Shown here in pieces: positions 52,324 through 61,039 of a DNA stretch of 64,000 nt. Source of the stretch: CAUZIZ01 sp965218775. GTDB taxonomy: Bacteria; Acidobacteriota; UBA6911; RPQK01; JAJDTT01. Within the stretch, counting starts at the first letter, position 1. Every line of letters starts with the position of its first letter. The position numbers were made by a program, and so were the translations under genes. Where the stretch lies: contig CBDCLS010000006.1 of NCBI GenBank assembly GCA_965218775.1, positions 2,046,001 through 2,110,000 of the forward strand, given 5' to 3'. The notes beneath the pieces are model-generated. The model worked only from the letters and a program-made list of their open reading frames with translations, was not told the DNA's origin and did not search any database.

Positions 52324-52860
52324 CTATTCGAGATTCGAGGGCTGCTTGGCGAAGTCCACCCTAGCCACCTGGCCCTCCTCCAGGAGGACATCATGGGCCT
52401 CAAAGCGCAGGGTCTTGGAGCCAGCAAGCTCCGCATTGATGTCGTAGCGGCCGGGGATGAGGTTGTCGATAGTGTAATTGCCCCCCTCACCCGTGACAAC
52501 TGTCTTGGAGAGATCGGTGGCTGTTGCGGTGGCGGTGACCTCCACGCCAGGAATCATATCTCCGCTCTGGTCCCAGACGGTGCCGACCATGCGGGTCGAG
52601 AGCTGCTCGGCGAAGTCCACTCGGGCTACCTGGCTCACTTCCAGGCGGACATCGTTGGCCTGGAAGCGAATGGTCTTGGAGCCAGCAAGCTCCGCATTGA
52701 TGTCGTAGCGGCCGGGGATGAGGTTGTCGATAGTGTAATTGCCCCCCTCACCCGTGACAACTGTCTTGGAGAGATCGGTGGCTGTTGCGGTGGCGGTGAC
52801 CTTCACGCCAGGGATCACAGCTCCGCTCTGGTCCCAGACCGTGCCGACCAGGCGGGCATG
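52324..52860 (-). pseudogene. Remnant with two CarboxypepD_reg repeats (tandem 261-base duplication)
   Basis: The frame reads ARLVGTVWDQSGAVIPGVKV, continues through GGNYTIDNLIPGRYDINAEL to RVDFAEQLST, and then repeats almost exactly once, ending at SNLE and a stop (52324). The domain is the N-terminal beta unit of Oar-like TonB receptors, as in the gene at 43548. The two units are 261 bases apart and identical over long blocks, so the duplication is recent. There is no start codon upstream and no plug or barrel after it, so it is a fragment that may still be translated from GTG 52818. Confidence 0.6.
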
Positions 52861-52916
52861 GATGCTGGAGTGGGTACAGGTCCCCGTCGAGGTGAGGACA
52901 AGGAGGAGGTGGCTGG

Positions 52917-53810
52917 ATGCTTGCCTGGGTGGCAGCAGGCGGGCCTGTGCCTCAGGAACAGAACGAGGTGGTCGCTCCGGCCTGTGACTTCCAGTCTTCC
53001 TGCGTCACATGGGACTTTCCGCCCAGTCCCGACCCCCGACCTTTCAGCCGGCACAACATTCCCTCCGGAAACAAAGCGCGCATCCTGCTCGAGTCCTTCA
53101 TTGACGTGATCGATGAAAGGACCGGGACGACCGAACGCTTCGTTCTTACGGTCGGGCACCCCAGGGAGTGGCTGTTCGCCGAAGACAATCTATTCTACAT
53201 GCCCAGCAACGATCACTGGGAGTGGCGCGCGATCTACTCGCTGAAGGAAGTGCGCAACATGGGGGCCTTTCTGACCTACCAGGGCAAGCCGTCGCGGGGA
53301 CGCCGGTGGCGCGATAAATCTCCGGTGACAGGTGTCGCGATCGGATCCCTAGAGATCGACGTCCGGACGTTCCCCCGGACTCGAGTGCTCAAGACCCCGG
53401 CAGAGATTGATGCGGCCATTTGGAGCAAGGTTCCGCTAGTGGGCCGCACCGAGATCCGAGATCCCAAGCGCCAGGAGCGCTACCTGCTCGAGTACCCGAT
53501 CATCATCGTCAGCAGCGTGCAAGAGACTGGGAGGTTCCAGGTCGACACGGGACCGGTGCTGGTGCCCGACTTCACGTCCGAGGCGGAACGCGTCATCGAC
53601 CGTCTAGAGATGGCCTACATCGCCTACAACCGGCTGGATCGGGCCGAGTTCATCCTGAGACGTCCGACACCCCTGCCCGGTCACAGCGAAGACAAACCGT
53701 CCCTGACACTGCACTTTAGCGAGGTGCGTAAGTATCAGGCGCGCAACTTGCTTTTGAACGGAGTGCGTGGGTCACTGTCATCTCCGACGGCGCCTGTCGG
53801 CAAAGACTAA
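52917..53810 (+). CDS. Protein of unknown function
   Basis: A strong ribosome site (AAGGAGGAGG) stands before ATG 52917, so I accept the gene although I recognise no family. The 297-residue product starts MLAWVAAGGPVPQEQNE, which is not a full signal peptide. A short Pro-rich section and two cysteines (CDFQSSC) follow, then a beta-rich body with FVLTVGHPREWLFAEDNLFY and IAYNRLDRAEFILRRPTP. The second half has regular strands and charged turns. It might be an exported beta-sandwich protein. It overlaps nothing, lies beside decayed genes and could itself be part of a former accessory cluster. The function is unknown. Confidence 0.5.
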   Translation: MLAWVAAGGPVPQEQNEVVAPACDFQSSCVTWDFPPSPDPRPFSRHNIPSGNKARILLESFIDVIDERTGTTERFVLTVGHPREWLFAEDNLFYMPSNDHWEWRAIYSLKEVRNMGAFLTYQGKPSRGRRWRDKSPVTGVAIGSLEIDVRTFPRTRVLKTPAEIDAAIWSKVPLVGRTEIRDPKRQERYLLEYPIIIVSSVQETGRFQVDTGPVLVPDFTSEAERVIDRLEMAYIAYNRLDRAEFILRRPTPLPGHSEDKPSLTLHFSEVRKYQARNLLLNGVRGSLSSPTAPVGKD

Positions 53811-53927
53811 CACTGAAGCCGCATTGGTGTTCCGAGCCAAGATATCCGGGAAGAACCCTATCCATCAAGTGCTTGGGCAGACGGCGGCAGAACGCTATCT
53901 GTTCTGCGTGGTGATACACGTTTCCGG

Positions 53928-54367
53928 ATGGGACAGGATACCCAGTCACTGCTCGACCGCATCGACCGCGATCGGGGTCGGGCTCTGGGATTCGGGATTC
54001 GGGTTCCGGCTACCCTGGAGAAAGTCGCCGGATCGGTCCGGAGCTTGAGACCTGGTTCCGGGAGGGGCTGGTCGATTACATCTCTCCTGGAGTCCACTGG
54101 GATGCGGCCACGGCAACGCCCTTCTCTGACTTCCTGGAACTGGCCCAGGGAAGCCGTTGCCCGGTCTACGCCTGCACCTCGGAAGGGGTAGGACCGGGCT
54201 ACCATCGACGCCCACCCGCCTCGGTGCCCAGGGCGGGAGCCTCCAACGCCTGGCGGCAGGGGGTCGACGGAATCTACCTTTTCAATTTTCAAAAGACAGT
54301 CGAATTCCTAGTGGCCGATGATCTGGATATGGCCCGAAGGAAGGTTGTGCCGCGCCCTTATCCTTAG
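53928..54367 (+). pseudogene. Frameshifted remnant of a TIM-barrel glycosidase-like protein
   Basis: The first piece reads QSLLDRIDRDRGRALGFGIR followed by VPATLEK in the frame of ATG 53928. From about 54024 the sense moves to the next frame, where RRIGPELETWFREGLVDYIS and then PGVHWDAATATPFSDFLELA continue, with a late VDGIYLFNF strand and the stop TAG at 54365. The loss of one base after GAGAAA explains the shift. The pattern of ETWxREGLVDYISP matches the family of GH10-like hypothetical glycosidases to which the gene at 19885 probably belongs. The 5' half of the gene is missing, so it is a pseudogene. Confidence 0.6.
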
Positions 54368-54612
54368 CAGTTGTGGCTCTTTCCAAAACGTCAAGACCTG
54401 ACTGAGTGGCAACTGTGAGGGTCCTCACAAGAGAACAAAGAGTCAAGATCCCGACGATGGACAGTAGCTCCGCTTCTATCCCCTCATCACAAGTATCGCG
54501 GTCGGCACCAGGAGCTTGAGTTCTTCAAACTATTGCCTCTGGAAGTGCGTCACGGGCGTCGTCTGAGCCGGTGCCTATGCCTGGAGGCGTGCCGTCCCGT
54601 GACACCGATCCC

Positions 54613-55115
54613 CTATTTGCAGGACCTGCCACCGCTGGGACCGCGGCACTTGTTGGAGCAGCAATCACCGTCGGCGGAGCACTGAGCCCCCTTGGGGGAG
54701 CACCCGACCTGGCAATCAGAATCGCTGCCGTCGACCCCGCCATCACAGTCGTTGTCCTGACCGTCGGAGCAGCTGACCTCCGGGTTTTCGGTGACCGTGC
54801 AGCCACAGTCAGGATCGGCTCCGTCGGTGAGGCCATCGCAATCGTTGTCCAGGCCATCCCCACAGCTCGCTTCCGGGTTCTGGGTGGGCGTGCAGGCGAC
54901 GTCGCCCTTACAGGTCCTGTTTCTGCCTCCCCTGCACTTGCCCGAGCAGCACTGATTGTCGGAGATACAGGAGTCGCCGCTGGGTGTGCAGGCGGCTTCG
55001 CAGTCGGGGTCAGCCTGGTCGACCAAAATCATCGCAGTCGTTATCGATGCCGTCGAGGCAGTTCACCTCGGTGGCGCTCTGGCCAGAGATCGAGGACCTG
55101 AAGTCTCCCCTTACT
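54613..55115 (-). pseudogene. Frameshifted cysteine-rich DNDCDG-repeat protein fragment
   Basis: From 55032 the frame reads VDQADPDCEAACTPSGDSC and on through two DGLDNDCDGLTDGADPDC-like units, with CCSGKCRGGRNRTC and CCSNKCRGPSGGRSC at the end. Upstream, in another frame, EVNCLDGIDNDCDD gives the missing unit. An extra base in the A4 run at 55025-55028 (T4 on the coding strand) separates the two. Such MopE-like calcium- or metal-binding repeats are surface or secreted tails of larger proteins. No start codon or signal is left, so it is a decayed 3' fragment. Confidence 0.6.
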
Positions 55116-55182
55116 TTTCATGACGGATGGTCCTCCGCTTCCTTCTTGCCATCGGAATCGTTCTGTAGCATGATGCCGTCTC

Positions 55183-57075
55183 ATGCTCGTCCCCCGTGTT
55201 TCCCTGGTTGTCGGCCTGCTTTGGCTCTTTTCCCAACCTACTCCTCTGGCTCAGGGCTATCGCCATCTCGACGAGGAGCACACTCCCACGGCCTATGCCA
55301 CTCTGGAAGAGTGGCTGGGTCGCGCCGAGGAGTTGCGAACGCGTATTCTCATCAGTTCTGGCCTCTGGCCCCTGCCGGCCCGCACTCCACTCAACGTCAG
55401 GCTCTCAGAACCGCTGCGTCGTGAGGGGTATACGGTTCAGAATGTGTCCCTGGAAACATATCCTGGATTCTATCTGGTAGGAAACCTCTACCGGCCGGTC
55501 GGGCAGCCACAGCCTTATCCTGCAATCCTTTCGCCTCACGGACATTGGAAGAATGGCCGTTTCGAGGATGGTCCACTTTCATCGGTCCCGGGCCGCGCCA
55601 TCAACTTCGTTCGCCGTGGGTCAATTGTCTTTTCCTATTCGATGATTGGCTACAACGAGACCAAGGATCTGTTTCCCCACCGATTCGATAAGCCTCACTA
55701 CGAATTGTGGGGATTTGGCCCACTCGGGCTTCAGCTCTGGAACAGTCTGAGAGCCCTGGATTTTCTGGTCTCGCTTCCCGAAGTTGATTCAGATCGAATC
55801 GGCCTCACCGGTGCTTCGGGCGGTGGTACCCAGACCTTTCTCCTGGCCGCCGTCGATCAGCGTGTTCGGGTTGCTGCACCGGTGAACATGATCTCCGCCC
55901 ACTTTCAGGGGGGCTGCATTTGCGAAAACGCGCCGCTTCTCAGATTGGATGCCAACAATGTCGAAATCGGGGCGCTCATGGCTCCCCGACCTCTGATGTT
56001 GATCTCCACCAGCGGTGACTGGACCGGCAAAACGCCGATGATTGAGTTTCCGGCTATCCAATCTATTTACCGTCTTTTCGATGTTGAAGATCGCGTCGCC
56101 AACGCCCACTTTCAGTACGAACACAACTATAATCAGGATAGTAGGGAAGCGGTCTATGGCTGGTTCTCGCGCTGGCTCCAGGGCAGGGAGTTGAGCGAAG
56201 AAGAGCCTTTTCAGGTGGAGCCGGAAACAGATCTACGGGCTTCTCTGCCAAGCCCTCCTCTTCCGCTGGCGGAGCTGTTCGCTAACTTTGCCTTGAAGGC
56301 GAAGGGCCAGGTCGAATTGCACAGACCCTCCGGTTGGAGCGGACTGTCTCGCTTCCGTAACACCTTCGGAACGGCGCTCCGCCACGCCCTCGAGGCGCGT
56401 GTGGATCCTGTCGATTTGAAACTGCGGGTCCTTGCCCCGGAGACGAGAACCCAGGCCGCTCGAGCCGTTCTTGTGGTCCATCCTAGGATTGAGACCAGCG
56501 CGGCCCAGGCCCAGGGACTTGCCGAGGGATACAGGAAGCAAGGCTGGCTTGCGTTTCTCCTGAATCCCTATCCAGAGGGAGATGAGTTCTCACCCCCTGA
56601 GGATGTGAAGTATTGGACGACCTACAACCCCACGGTGGCTTCCCTACGGATCGCTCAAGTTCGGCTGGCACTGAAGGAAATTCTGCGGCGACCCGATGTT
56701 CTCAGTGTCGATCTGGTGGGAGTGGGCGAGGCTGGAGCCTGGGCCCTGCTAGGAGGGGCTACGGGGCCAAAGGTGCGCCGTACCATCGTCGATCTCGGGG
56801 GATTCTCCAGCGACTCAGACGACGCTTTCTTGAAAACTCTCTTCGTCCCATTGCTGCGGCGTGCGGGCGACTTCAGGACCGCTGCCGCGATGCTCGTTCC
56901 AACTGGACTGACGCTCTGCGGGTCGGCGGACGATTCTCTCAAACAATGGTGTGAAGAAGTGTACAGGACTGTGGGAGCGGCGGACATGCTTCGCTTCGAG
57001 ACCGGTAGTGCCGTTCAGGTAGCTGGGGCACTCAGCCAATCCCTGGTGGACAACCGCAAAAGAAAGGTTCCCTGA
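55183..57075 (+). CDS. Exported alpha/beta-hydrolase (acetylxylan-esterase-like)
   Basis: The 630-residue protein has a signal peptide (VSLVVGLLWLFSQPTPLAQG) and a two-lobed hydrolase body. The first lobe (about 80-330) has YPAILSPHGHWKNGRFEDGP as the oxyanion region, LTGASGGGTQTFLLAAVDQ with the nucleophilic Ser (about 212) and an acid/His tail near NAHFQYEHNYNQD. A second, weaker hydrolase-like lobe (about 400-620) has VGVGEAGAWALLGG where a nucleophile motif would be, with no Ser, and may be a degenerate repeat. Homologues in Planctomycetota and Acidobacteriota are thought to deacetylate plant or algal glycans. It overlaps the Nramp gene by one base, though the link between the two roles is unclear. 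Confidence 0.82.
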   Translation: MLVPRVSLVVGLLWLFSQPTPLAQGYRHLDEEHTPTAYATLEEWLGRAEELRTRILISSGLWPLPARTPLNVRLSEPLRREGYTVQNVSLETYPGFYLVGNLYRPVGQPQPYPAILSPHGHWKNGRFEDGPLSSVPGRAINFVRRGSIVFSYSMIGYNETKDLFPHRFDKPHYELWGFGPLGLQLWNSLRALDFLVSLPEVDSDRIGLTGASGGGTQTFLLAAVDQRVRVAAPVNMISAHFQGGCICENAPLLRLDANNVEIGALMAPRPLMLISTSGDWTGKTPMIEFPAIQSIYRLFDVEDRVANAHFQYEHNYNQDSREAVYGWFSRWLQGRELSEEEPFQVEPETDLRASLPSPPLPLAELFANFALKAKGQVELHRPSGWSGLSRFRNTFGTALRHALEARVDPVDLKLRVLAPETRTQAARAVLVVHPRIETSAAQAQGLAEGYRKQGWLAFLLNPYPEGDEFSPPEDVKYWTTYNPTVASLRIAQVRLALKEILRRPDVLSVDLVGVGEAGAWALLGGATGPKVRRTIVDLGGFSSDSDDAFLKTLFVPLLRRAGDFRTAAAMLVPTGLTLCGSADDSLKQWCEEVYRTVGAADMLRFETGSAVQVAGALSQSLVDNRKRKVP

Positions 57076-58412
57076 TGCCATCCGACCTCGACCAGCGCCA
57101 GCTGGCACCACGCGGGTTCTGGCGCATCCTCAAGCAGCTGGGACCGGGTCTGATCATTTCCGGCTCCATCGTCGGCTCCGGGGAGCTGATCGCAACGACC
57201 ACGTTGGGTGCGAGCGTCGGCTTCGAGGCGCTCTGGTTGATCCTGATCAGCTGCGGAATCAAAGTCATCGTCCAAGAGGAGTTGGGACGCTACGTCGTCT
57301 CCTCTGGTGAGACGACCCTTAGAGGTCTGGATCGGATCCCCGGTCCTCGCTGGCGGGTATCCTGGGTGGTCTGGGTCTGGTGGAGCATGACCCTGGGCGT
57401 GATCATTCAGAGCGGAGGAATCGTCGGAGGCGTGGGGCAGGTATTCCACCTGATTCTGCCACAGCTGAGCGTGGAAGCCTGGACGGTCGTGGCCGCAACG
57501 ATTGTCGCCATCTCGCTGTTTCGCGGGGCCTACAGCCTGGTCGAAGGCGCTTGTACCTTCATGGTCGTCAGCTTCACCTTCGTCACCATCGCCTGCGTCG
57601 CTCTTCTTTTCTGGACTCCCTATACAGTGAGCCCAGAACAGATCATCGCCGGACTCAAATTCTCTCTTCCCGAGGGCGGTCTCGCGGTCGCATTTGCGGC
57701 CTTTGGGATCACGGGTGTGGGTGCCACCGAACTGATCATGTATCCCTATTGGTGTCTCGAGAAGGGGTATGCCCGTTCCGTGGGTCAGCAAGACGGCTCG
57801 GCCGAGTGGCTAGCGCGTGCTCAGGGATGGATTCGGGTGATGAAAGCCGATGTGCTCATGGCCATGGTGGTCTACACGACCGCAACCGTTGCCTTCTACA
57901 TCCTGGGGGCCGCGGTGCTCCACGGAATGGGAATGATTCCGTCCGGCTACGAGATGATAGGCACGCTCTCCAGCATGTACACCACCACCCTGGGAAACTG
58001 GGCTTTCTATCTTTTTCTCCTGGGAGCCTTCTTTGTTCTCTTTTCCACACTGTTTGCGGGAGCCGCATCCAACTCGCGGGTGATTGTCGATTTTCTGGAG
58101 CTGGTGGGTCTTGCGAAGATCCAGGACGAGAGCAGGCTACTGGTATGGCGCCGCGGTACCGTGATCGTGTTGCTGACGCTGTACATAATTCTCCACTCCT
58201 GGATCACGCAGCCTGTCTTCATGGTTATCATAGGAGGGATCGTGCAAGCCACGATGCTGCCTGTCATTGGCTTCTCAGCCATCTACCTTCGCTACCGGCA
58301 CACCGACCCTGCGGTGCAGCCAGGACTGCTTACCGACGTCCTATTGTGGGTCTGTTCCAGCCTGATGCTGGCCTTCGCGGTTTACAGCGTTTCTACTCGG
58401 CTACTAGCGTAG
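57075..58412 (+). CDS. Nramp-family metal-transporter-like protein
   Basis: The 445-residue protein has about eleven helices and the Nramp layout, starting LGPGLIISGSIVGSGELIAT. In canonical Nramp proteins TM1 carries DPGN, and TM6 carries MPH. Here TM1 reads GSIVGSGE, and TM6 reads GITGVGATELIMYPYW, so the metal-binding Asp, Asn and Met are missing. A Glu in SGEL and a Glu in GATEL could take over; related Nramp-like proteins of this type are proposed to carry other cations or none. The fifth-helix EGACTFMVVSFTFV is kept. It is translationally coupled to the esterase gene (stop and start share one base). Its stop codon comes from repeat A. Confidence 0.82.
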   Translation: MPSDLDQRQLAPRGFWRILKQLGPGLIISGSIVGSGELIATTTLGASVGFEALWLILISCGIKVIVQEELGRYVVSSGETTLRGLDRIPGPRWRVSWVVWVWWSMTLGVIIQSGGIVGGVGQVFHLILPQLSVEAWTVVAATIVAISLFRGAYSLVEGACTFMVVSFTFVTIACVALLFWTPYTVSPEQIIAGLKFSLPEGGLAVAFAAFGITGVGATELIMYPYWCLEKGYARSVGQQDGSAEWLARAQGWIRVMKADVLMAMVVYTTATVAFYILGAAVLHGMGMIPSGYEMIGTLSSMYTTTLGNWAFYLFLLGAFFVLFSTLFAGAASNSRVIVDFLELVGLAKIQDESRLLVWRRGTVIVLLTLYIILHSWITQPVFMVIIGGIVQATMLPVIGFSAIYLRYRHTDPAVQPGLLTDVLLWVCSSLMLAFAVYSVSTRLLA

Positions 58413-58508
58413 CTTTGGCCTCCAGGCCGAAGTTCTTCTTCTTTCGAGCCTCGCGCTACAATCACGTACGAGGCTCGGAGGACGGCGGCCTGGAGGCCAC
58501 CACTACGG
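58405..58508. repeat. Dispersed repeat A, copy 3, between convergent stop codons
   Basis: GCGTAGCTTTGGCCTCCAGG starts the segment and GGCGGCCTGGAGGCCACCAC with CTACGGCC closes it; the two ends are complementary. The TAG of the first end stops the Nramp-like gene and, on the other strand, the TAG of the second end stops the methyltransferase gene. Matches are 11719-11810 and 37520-37620. Confidence 0.75.
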
Positions 58509-59252
58509 CCGAATCTTCTCAAAGAGGATCACGTGTTGGCGCGGCAGTATGGCTATTGTCTCGACCCAGCGCAGTGGTTGCGGCCCCATTTCCAGCTTGA
58601 CCTGTCTCTCGCTCATTTTATGGAGTCGCTTGATGGGAACCGAAGGATCCTCTGCCCGATACTCGACGAATGCGACTCGCCCACCTGACTTGAGGCCTCG
58701 GCAGATCGCCTGCATCATCTCCCAGGGGTAGGCAAACTCATGGTAGACGTCGACCATGATTACCAGATCGAGTGATCCAGTGGGCAGCTTGGGATCCTTT
58801 TCCTCACCCAGAATCATTTCGACGTTGCTGACCCCCCGTTCCTTGATCCGCTGCCCCAGGATTTCGAGCATCTCAGGCTGGATATCGACCGCCAGGACTC
58901 GACCCTCTACCCCTACTTTTTCCGAGAGCAGGAAGCTGAAGACTCCGGTCCCGGCACCGATGTCCGCTGCGACGTGGCCCGGCTTCAGCTGGAGAGCATC
59001 GATCGTAAGTGAGGGCTTCTCTTCCTGCTCGCGTTCCGGACGATCCAACCAGTTGGCGCCCTGGTGGCCCATCACATGAGAGATCTCTCGGCCCATGTAG
59101 AATTTGCCGATGCCTTGCGGGTCGTGATCTTCTCGGTATTCGTATCGAGAGATCGACTGAGGTTTCTGGGAGGGCTTCTGGGTCTCCGAATACAGTCCGA
59201 AGGGACAGGTAAGGAAGGCGACGGTCAAGAAAACGAAGAATCGTGTGAACAT
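58503..59252 (-). CDS. Exported class I SAM-dependent methyltransferase
   Basis: The 249-residue protein has a signal peptide (RFFVFLTVAFLTCPFGLYSE) followed by the methyltransferase fold. Motif I is ADIGAGTGVFSFLLSEKVG (about residues 95-113), then VLAVDIQPEMLE (motif II acidic residue), DLVIMVDVYHEF and GGRVAFVEYRAEDP (motif III). The sequence HVMGHQGANWLDRPEREQEE is typical of a group found in Planctomycetota and Acidobacteriota. A signal peptide is strange, because SAM is a cytoplasmic cofactor, so either the enzyme works in the envelope with imported SAM, or the N-terminus is a membrane anchor facing inward. It lies 6 bases after an FG-GAP lipoprotein gene on the same strand, an operon of two. 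Confidence 0.85.
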   Translation of the reverse strand: MFTRFFVFLTVAFLTCPFGLYSETQKPSQKPQSISRYEYREDHDPQGIGKFYMGREISHVMGHQGANWLDRPEREQEEKPSLTIDALQLKPGHVAADIGAGTGVFSFLLSEKVGVEGRVLAVDIQPEMLEILGQRIKERGVSNVEMILGEEKDPKLPTGSLDLVIMVDVYHEFAYPWEMMQAICRGLKSGGRVAFVEYRAEDPSVPIKRLHKMSERQVKLEMGPQPLRWVETIAILPRQHVILFEKIRP

Positions 59253-59258
59253 AGGAGA

Positions 59259-60545
59259 TTACTTGCCCTCAGGGCCTTCGTTCCTCCACCATCGGAACTC
59301 GAGGGAGCCTCTCTCGGCGCAGGCTGCGATATCCAGATCGGAGTCTCCATCCAGGTCGGCCAGTAACACCTGGTTGGCGGCCTTCCAGTTGTCCTTCACT
59401 ATGTGCTCAGTCCAGGGACGGCTGGGATCGCCGCTGTTTTCATACCAGAGGACCTGCCCCGGTCTGGAGAATCCGCTTGCCACCACATCCATATCTCCAT
59501 CCCTGTCCAGATCGCCGGCAACCGCCTCGAAGGCTTCGTTGAGGTGATCCGAGATGAGGTGTCGAGTCCAACCGTTTTCGTGAACCCCATCGTTTTCGTA
59601 CCAGACGATGTGGTGGTTGTAGGACTGGGTGAACTCGGGCCTGTTCTCACGGTCCGGTTTCACCTGATCCCCCTGGTGCATGGATCCCCAGGCTCCCAGC
59701 GCCATGACGACGTCCAGGTCTCCGTCCCCATCGATGTCCGCCGGCTCTCCATGAATGGGAGCATGGGTTGCCTCGATGACGTGTTTCACCCATTTTCCGG
59801 AAACCGGGTTCCCCGGATTCTGGTACCAGATGACCTGGTTTGCGGTCCGGCTGGTCCCCAGTAGATCCGGGTCTCCGTCCCCGTCGAAATCGCCGGCGCG
59901 GATGGTCCGGGTTTCTCCGACATCGATCTCGATGGCGTGTTTTCTCCACTCCCCGTCCGCAGGGGTCCCGTCATTTTCGAACCAGGAAAACTGGTTGCCC
60001 AGGCGCCAGCCAGAGCCGGCTGCGTCCAGGTCGCCGTCCCCGTCCAGGTCGACCAGCTCGACGTCATACGCTCCTGGCAGCTTACCCTGGGTGATGATGT
60101 GTCGCGGCCACAACTTGCCATCCCCGGGGGTTCCGCTGTTCTCGAACCAGAGGAGGTCGCCGAGCTTGTTTTTGACAATGGCCACGTCGGGGTCTCCGTC
60201 CCCATCGATGTCGCCGATTCGATGTCGCTCCAGACGCTCGGGATCCTTCTCTTGGATCAGGTGGCGTTTGAAGGTGCCTGTTCCGTCGTTCTGGAACCAG
60301 TAGAGCTTGTCGTGATCCGTCGCGTCCGCACTGGTCAGATCCAGGTCTCCGTCGCCATCCAGATCGGCGGCTGCGATGCCGAAGGGGTAGCTGTACCCGT
60401 CCATGATCAGGTGCTCAGTGAACCGGAGTTCGGTCTGCGGATTTTCCCCTTTTGGTGGAACCCTTTCTTCATCGCTCTGAACACAGCCGACCAGGAGGAG
60501 GAACGAACCTATTGCTGTTGAGCCGTTTGAAAGTGTTTTGTTCAT
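59259..60545 (-). CDS. FG-GAP/VCBS-repeat lipoprotein
   Basis: The 428-residue protein has a lipobox (FLLLVGC, Cys about 20) and then seven calcium-binding D-x-D-G-D-x-D repeats: DLDGDGDLD, DIDGDGDPD, DLDGDGDLD, DFDGDGDPD, DIDGDGDLD, DLDRDGDMD and DLDGDSDLD. They are joined by strands of the type LYWFQNDGTGTFKRH and WYENDG. This is an FG-GAP beta-propeller. Such propellers sit on the cell surface and bind proteins or glycans; they carry no catalytic residues. It is 6 bases upstream of the exported methyltransferase in one operon. The last repeat ends with WWRNEGPEGK, which is normal. The ligand is not predictable. Confidence 0.88.
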   Translation of the reverse strand: MNKTLSNGSTAIGSFLLLVGCVQSDEERVPPKGENPQTELRFTEHLIMDGYSYPFGIAAADLDGDGDLDLTSADATDHDKLYWFQNDGTGTFKRHLIQEKDPERLERHRIGDIDGDGDPDVAIVKNKLGDLLWFENSGTPGDGKLWPRHIITQGKLPGAYDVELVDLDGDGDLDAAGSGWRLGNQFSWFENDGTPADGEWRKHAIEIDVGETRTIRAGDFDGDGDPDLLGTSRTANQVIWYQNPGNPVSGKWVKHVIEATHAPIHGEPADIDGDGDLDVVMALGAWGSMHQGDQVKPDRENRPEFTQSYNHHIVWYENDGVHENGWTRHLISDHLNEAFEAVAGDLDRDGDMDVVASGFSRPGQVLWYENSGDPSRPWTEHIVKDNWKAANQVLLADLDGDSDLDIAACAERGSLEFRWWRNEGPEGK

Positions 60546-60640
60546 GAGTCCTTTCCTATTCTTCGGAGAGAAATACTATCCGGAATCCGGGACAATTATC
60601 GAGGGGAAGGGATAATATACTGGATAAACCGGGAGGCCTT

Positions 60641-61036
60641 ATGACGAATATTATCGATCTTCTGGACGAACCTGATACGACCGTGGCCGTGGTGGGTGCA
60701 ACCGACGATCCCTCTAAATACGGGAGTGTTATTTACCGCGATCTGAAGCGTAAGAGTTTTACCGTGTTCCCCGTGAATCCCAACCGATCCACCGTGGACG
60801 GGGATCGTGCCTACAATAATCTTCAGGACCTTGCCCAGAGGCCGACCATCGTCAATATCGTCGTCCCACCCGAAGTCACTTTAGACATCTTGGGCCAGTG
60901 CCTACAGATGGGTTTGATGAACGTTTGGCTGCAGCCAGGCGCCGAAAGTCCAGAGACCCTGGGGTTCCTGCAGCAACATAATTTCAATTATCTGGCGAAT
61001 GCATGCATCATGGTCGAGAGCCGGATGAACGCCTGA
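60641..61036 (+). CDS. CoA-binding domain protein (YccU-like)
   Basis: The 131-residue protein has a Rossmann-type CoA-binding fold: VAVVGATDDPSKYGSVIYRD near the start, VFPVNPNRSTVDGDRAYNNL in the second strand-helix pair, NIVVPPEVTLDILGQCLQMG, then VWLQPGAESPE and CIMVESR at the end. It is the length of stand-alone YccU proteins and lacks the ligase domain of succinyl-CoA synthetase. Its role in those species is not known; CoA or acyl-CoA sensing, or a link to propionate or stress response, has been proposed for relatives. It starts 95 bases after the divergent lipoprotein start and ends at a palindromic repeat at 61040. Confidence 0.88.
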   Translation: MTNIIDLLDEPDTTVAVVGATDDPSKYGSVIYRDLKRKSFTVFPVNPNRSTVDGDRAYNNLQDLAQRPTIVNIVVPPEVTLDILGQCLQMGLMNVWLQPGAESPETLGFLQQHNFNYLANACIMVESRMNA

Positions 61037-61039
61037 GCT

